From Bradyrhizobium elkanii USDA 76 (lineage in GTDB: Bacteria; Pseudomonadota; Alphaproteobacteria; Rhizobiales; Xanthobacteraceae): a stretch of DNA of 64,000 bases. A model generated the notes under the pieces. The model saw only the letters and a program-made list of their open reading frames with translations, was not told the origin of the DNA and ran no database searches. This document shows, one piece after another, positions 60,981-64,000 of this stretch (its first letter is position 1; every line of letters starts with the position of its first letter). The stretch is taken from assembly GCF_023278185.1 (NCBI RefSeq), contig NZ_CP066356.1:2286001-2350000 (forward strand). Reading direction: 5' to 3'. Position numbers and translations under genes: made by a program.

Positions 60981-62243
60981 TCAGGACCACCGTCGAAACA
61001 CCAGGCTGGCGTTGACGCCGCCAAATCCAAAACCGTTCGAGATCGCGTGCTCGATCGCCATCGGCCGCGCAACGTTCGCGACGAGGTCAATGCCCTGTGC
61101 TGCGGAATCGGCGTTCTCCAGATTGAGCGTCGGCGGCGCGACCTGGTCGCGCAGCGCCAGGATGGTGAAGATCGCCTCGATGCCGCCGGCGGCGCCGAGC
61201 AGATGTCCTGTCGCCGACTTGGTCGCGCTGACGGCAATTCCTCCCGCGCGCCCGAACACGCGCTTGATCGCTTCCAGTTCGGAGAGATCGCCGACCGGGG
61301 TCGATGTCGAATGCGCGTTGAGATGCTGGACCTCGCCGGGCCGCAAGCTGGCCTGCTGCAGCGCCGCCTCCATCGCACGCCGGGCGCCGTCGCCGTCTTC
61401 GGGACCCGCGGTGATGTGATAGGCGTCCGCCGTCGTGCCGTAGCCGATGAGCTCGGCGATCGGCTTCGCGCCGCGCCGAAGCGCGTGTTCGAGCTCCTCG
61501 ATCACGAGCACGCCTGCGCCTTCGCCCATCACGAAGCCGTCCCGGTCGCGGTCGAACGGCCGCGACGCCCGCGCCGGCGTGTCGTTGAACGACGTCGACA
61601 GCGCCCGCGCTGCCGCAAAGCCGCCGAGGCTCACCGGATCGATGCAGGCCTCCGCGCCGCCGCAGATCGCAACGTCCGCTTCGCCGGACCGGATCAGGCG
61701 CGCGCCGTCGCCGATCGCCTGCACGCTGGCGGCGCAGGCGGTCACCGGCGCGCCGATCGGCCCCTTGTAGCCGTATCGAATCGTGATGTGTCCGGCCGCG
61801 AGATTTGCCAGGAAGGAGGGAATGGTGAACGGCGACAGCCGGCGCAGCCCGCTCTTTTGCGCCGTGCGCACGGCCTCCGCGATCGCCGGAAACCCGCCGA
61901 TCCCGGATGCGATCACGGTAGCGGTGCGCACCTCGGCCCGCGCCCCGGCCGGCATCCAGCCGGCCTGCGTCACGGCCTCGCTTGCTGCGAGCAGCGCGAA
62001 CAGGATGAAGCGGTCCATCTTCTTCTGGTCCTTGCGCGGGGTCGCGGAATCCGGATCGAAGCCGCCCTCGGCATCCCCGGCCTTGTCAGGCACCATGCCG
62101 GCGACGCGCCCCGGCAGCGCCGCCGCCCACTCCGGCAATGCCGTAAGCCCGGAATGCCCTGCAAGCAGCCTCGACCACACCAGTTCGGTGCCACAGCCTA
62201 GCGGGGACACCGTCCCGAGGCCCGTCACAACAATTCGACGCAT
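60981..62243 (-). CDS. Beta-ketoacyl-ACP synthase II (FabF-like)
   Basis: A 420-residue condensing enzyme. The start MRRIVVTGLGTVSPLG is typical. The active-site Cys170 is in VTACAASVQAI, and His are in LNAHSTSTPVGD and KSATGHLLGAAGG. It elongates acyl-ACP with malonyl-ACP. No acyl carrier protein or other fatty-acid genes are near, so it may serve a special lipid or be a redundant copy. It converges with the maturase gene, 90 nt apart. Upstream is GATGA-TTG-TCATC (62319-62331), a possible regulator site. Confidence 0.9.
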   Translation of the reverse strand: MRRIVVTGLGTVSPLGCGTELVWSRLLAGHSGLTALPEWAAALPGRVAGMVPDKAGDAEGGFDPDSATPRKDQKKMDRFILFALLAASEAVTQAGWMPAGARAEVRTATVIASGIGGFPAIAEAVRTAQKSGLRRLSPFTIPSFLANLAAGHITIRYGYKGPIGAPVTACAASVQAIGDGARLIRSGEADVAICGGAEACIDPVSLGGFAAARALSTSFNDTPARASRPFDRDRDGFVMGEGAGVLVIEELEHALRRGAKPIAELIGYGTTADAYHITAGPEDGDGARRAMEAALQQASLRPGEVQHLNAHSTSTPVGDLSELEAIKRVFGRAGGIAVSATKSATGHLLGAAGGIEAIFTILALRDQVAPPTLNLENADSAAQGIDLVANVARPMAIEHAISNGFGFGGVNASLVFRRWS

Positions 62244-62394
62244 GGTGCTCCTGTCGCGCCCCTGATGCGAACCGGCATGGCCGGGATTCGAAACCGCCCG
62301 GGCGTCGGGTCGTTATATGATGATTGTCATCTATTGTCTCGACCGGCCGGCCGTCAAGGGATTGACTTCGCTCTCAACGCTCCGGTCGACGGAA

Positions 62395-63287
62395 TCACCT
62401 AAACTGATTACTATCGACAATTGGCATTTCCAGATCCGGAAGCGCCTTGCTCCAGCTATCCTCTGCAAACTGCACAAAGCGTCGAACCACATCTGAATCT
62501 CGAACTACATATACATTCTCTATATTCTTGAGAAGCGCTCCGTCCTTCAGGTTGGGAGAGCCGAACAGCACAGCGTCACGTGAGCCGCCCTGGAAGATGA
62601 TAAACTTGTGATGCAAGCTTGTCTGAAACTCCGCTGTGTTGTCAGTTTCCAAATATCTAACCTCGAACGTCGACGGATAACGACGCTGAGTTCGGAGTAT
62701 CCATACGAGACCCTCATTAGCTTGGCATGCATTGTACTGACTAAGTTCGTGTGACATGAAGATGCAGCCTGTCGCCAATTGCATCCAAGCTCGGAAATCT
62801 CAAAATTGGCTCCCATGCACTGCTCTAACGCCTCAGTTGATTTTGATCGTCCTCCTTTCTGCAGAACGAGGCGCATCTTGAACGGCTTCCTTGCGTGCGC
62901 TTCGCAAATGGAGTTCGCAAACTGCATATTGTCGAATATGAAGAAAGCAGCTTGCACCTCGATGATTGCGCCTCGCTTCATAAGATCGGCGATGCGCGCA
63001 AATGCCGGGGAAGCAACTATCTGCGTTTCGGGAAAATCAGTTGGTCGACAGTAGATGTTTCGAGTTTTTTCTGTCCGTGGCGTAACGCTACCGGGCTGGA
63101 GATGCTGTGCGATAAGCTTGTAAGGATAAACCGGTGTCTGGTATTGATATGCTTTGCAGGCAGGATCATTGAAGATGACTTCAAAGATTGGCTCAGCGTT
63201 CGACTGGGTTGATGCGAAGAATAAGCTCAACAGGACCGCCCAAGCTGGCGCGCGTATAGTCGACGCACCCCACCGTGATGCTCGCAC
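62395..63287 (-). pseudogene. Frameshifted secreted phospholipase-D-like protein
   Basis: The 5' frame (from a GTG at 63285-63287) has a signal-like APAWAVLLSLFFAS, then IFEVIFNDPACKAYQYQTPV and RIADLMKRGAIIEVQAAFFI. At about 62780 the reading moves to another frame: EGLVWILRTQRRYPSTFEVR, LHHKFIIFQGGSRDAVLFGS and LLKNIENVYVVRD. HHK plus GSPN is the HKD half-site of phospholipase D. The frameshift makes it inactive unless it is a sequencing error. Its start overlaps the neighbouring gene by 95 nt. Confidence 0.65.
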
Positions 63288-64000
63288 CAGCTTGGCCGAA
63301 TGCCTGAAAGGGCACGTCCACCACGATTCGCCCCTCAGTTGGGCTGACAGCCGTGAACGAAACCGTTACTCCCTTTAAAGCTGCAGTGAGCGCGAAGTAC
63401 CAGCTGATGCCGCAGAAGGTTCCCGAATCGCTAAAAGTAACCGACGGCTTCAATTTCCCAAAAGTGTAGTCGAACAAAACCTTCCGCGGGAAATAATAGA
63501 GGAAAGCATTCCCGTTTAGGATCTTAACGTCTTTGTTGGGTGTTTGAGACTTCAGAATATCGTCCGCAACTTTGCCTTTGGCAACATTGTCTTGGCTAAA
63601 ACTGGCCGTTCCAGTCTTGTTGTCCCTTTGTGTCCAACTGAGTTCATGAAGCGCGCTTCCGCCCTTTGGACAGAGCCCTCCAGGTAGTTCAACGTTTTCC
63701 GAATAGACTATGAAATGAGAGCTAGTTGAGCCAACGAGCAATGGTTGCAGCGGCTTGAAGCTGGCGAGACTTCCTAGCAGATCCGGGAACGGTAATGAAT
63801 TAACAAGGAAAACGAAGAAAGTTCGGAAATTAGTGTAAAGTGCGCCAGTACGCAAAAGGTTGAACTGATTGACGTCGGGATTCCCATTGCTGTCGACCAT
63901 TCCAATTTGGGTCAGCAGTGCATCGAGATTCGCCGGGTTGGGGCCAAGAGTCACGGTGAATTTGCCATGAGCCCCTGCAGAGTACTGCAGCCTTGTGCCG
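63193..64000 (-). CDS. Protein of unknown function, N-terminus beyond window edge
   Basis: The frame stays open from 63193 to the right edge, 268 residues visible. A GTG at 63954 could start it, but the frame continues upstream as GTRLQYSAGAHGKF, so the true start is probably outside. Features are NFRTFFVFLVNSLPFPDLLG and ISWYFALTAALKGVTVSFTA, with beta-rich C-terminal GGPVELILRINPVER. No family is recognised. The codon usage and GC are lower than in the backbone, suggesting transfer. It overlaps the phospholipase-like gene. Confidence 0.55.
   Translation of the reverse strand, partial: GTRLQYSAGAHGKFTVTLGPNPANLDALLTQIGMVDSNGNPDVNQFNLLRTGALYTNFRTFFVFLVNSLPFPDLLGSLASFKPLQPLLVGSTSSHFIVYSENVELPGGLCPKGGSALHELSWTQRDNKTGTASFSQDNVAKGKVADDILKSQTPNKDVKILNGNAFLYYFPRKVLFDYTFGKLKPSVTFSDSGTFCGISWYFALTAALKGVTVSFTAVSPTEGRIVVDVPFQAFGQAGASITVGCVDYTRASLGGPVELILRINPVER

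Overview
The window is GC-rich alphaproteobacterial chromosome, most likely Bradyrhizobium or a close relative. The evidence is a candidate Irr (iron control element) palindrome in front of bacterioferritin, many Liv-type transporter, SDR and GNAT genes, palindromic repeats whose chance translation reads GLDPAIH (common in Rhizobiales), and integrases beside tRNA sequence. No taxonomic search was possible.

Layout: 1-30.7 kb is backbone-like. It holds a partial Baeyer-Villiger-type monooxygenase, a MoxR ATPase and its VWA/CoxE partner with a diguanylate cyclase between them, two sulfurtransferases, an L,D-transpeptidase, a D-2-hydroxyacid dehydrogenase, EttA, a TIR-membrane protein, a lytic transglycosylase, two tandem glycine-zipper proteins, the bfd-bfr iron pair, several small secreted proteins, an uninterrupted collagen-like protein, a J-domain protein, and a Nudix/GNAT/FAD-oxidase run ending in Sua5. 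At 30783 an intact tRNA-Pro(CGG) is followed by a tyrosine integrase and a gene-poor stretch, the mark of an integrated element. From 33988 to 41392 lies a tight seven-gene operon that joins a dimethylsulfone-monooxygenase-like flavoprotein (SfnG type) and a SfnB/DszC-like flavoprotein to a complete branched-chain-type ABC transporter: a probable organosulfur uptake and oxidation unit.

The stretch 41.4-55.5 kb is a mosaic, partly eroded island. It carries an intact hipBA module with four operator repeats spaced exactly 26 bp apart, a remnant of a Toprim-domain protein, an IS5-type transposase remnant, a MarR/monooxygenase/membrane-protein cluster, a large PAS histidine kinase whose response regulator is frameshifted, a broken Clp-N protein, a serine-recombinase remnant, a complete insertion sequence with terminal repeats and a 6-bp target duplication, and a second integrase. 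That integrase abuts the 3' half of a tRNA-Glu(CTC), read here as an attachment-site scar.

After the scar come a UPF0182 membrane protein, a TetR fragment and the most interesting locus. At 59165-60890 a small protein whose C-terminal half carries six F-x-R tripeptides in a Gly/Tyr-rich context is followed by a radical SAM/SPASM enzyme. This is read as a GrrA/GrrM-like cyclophane RiPP precursor and maturase. A FabF-like ketosynthase, a frameshifted phospholipase-D-like gene and a partial gene of unknown function close the window.
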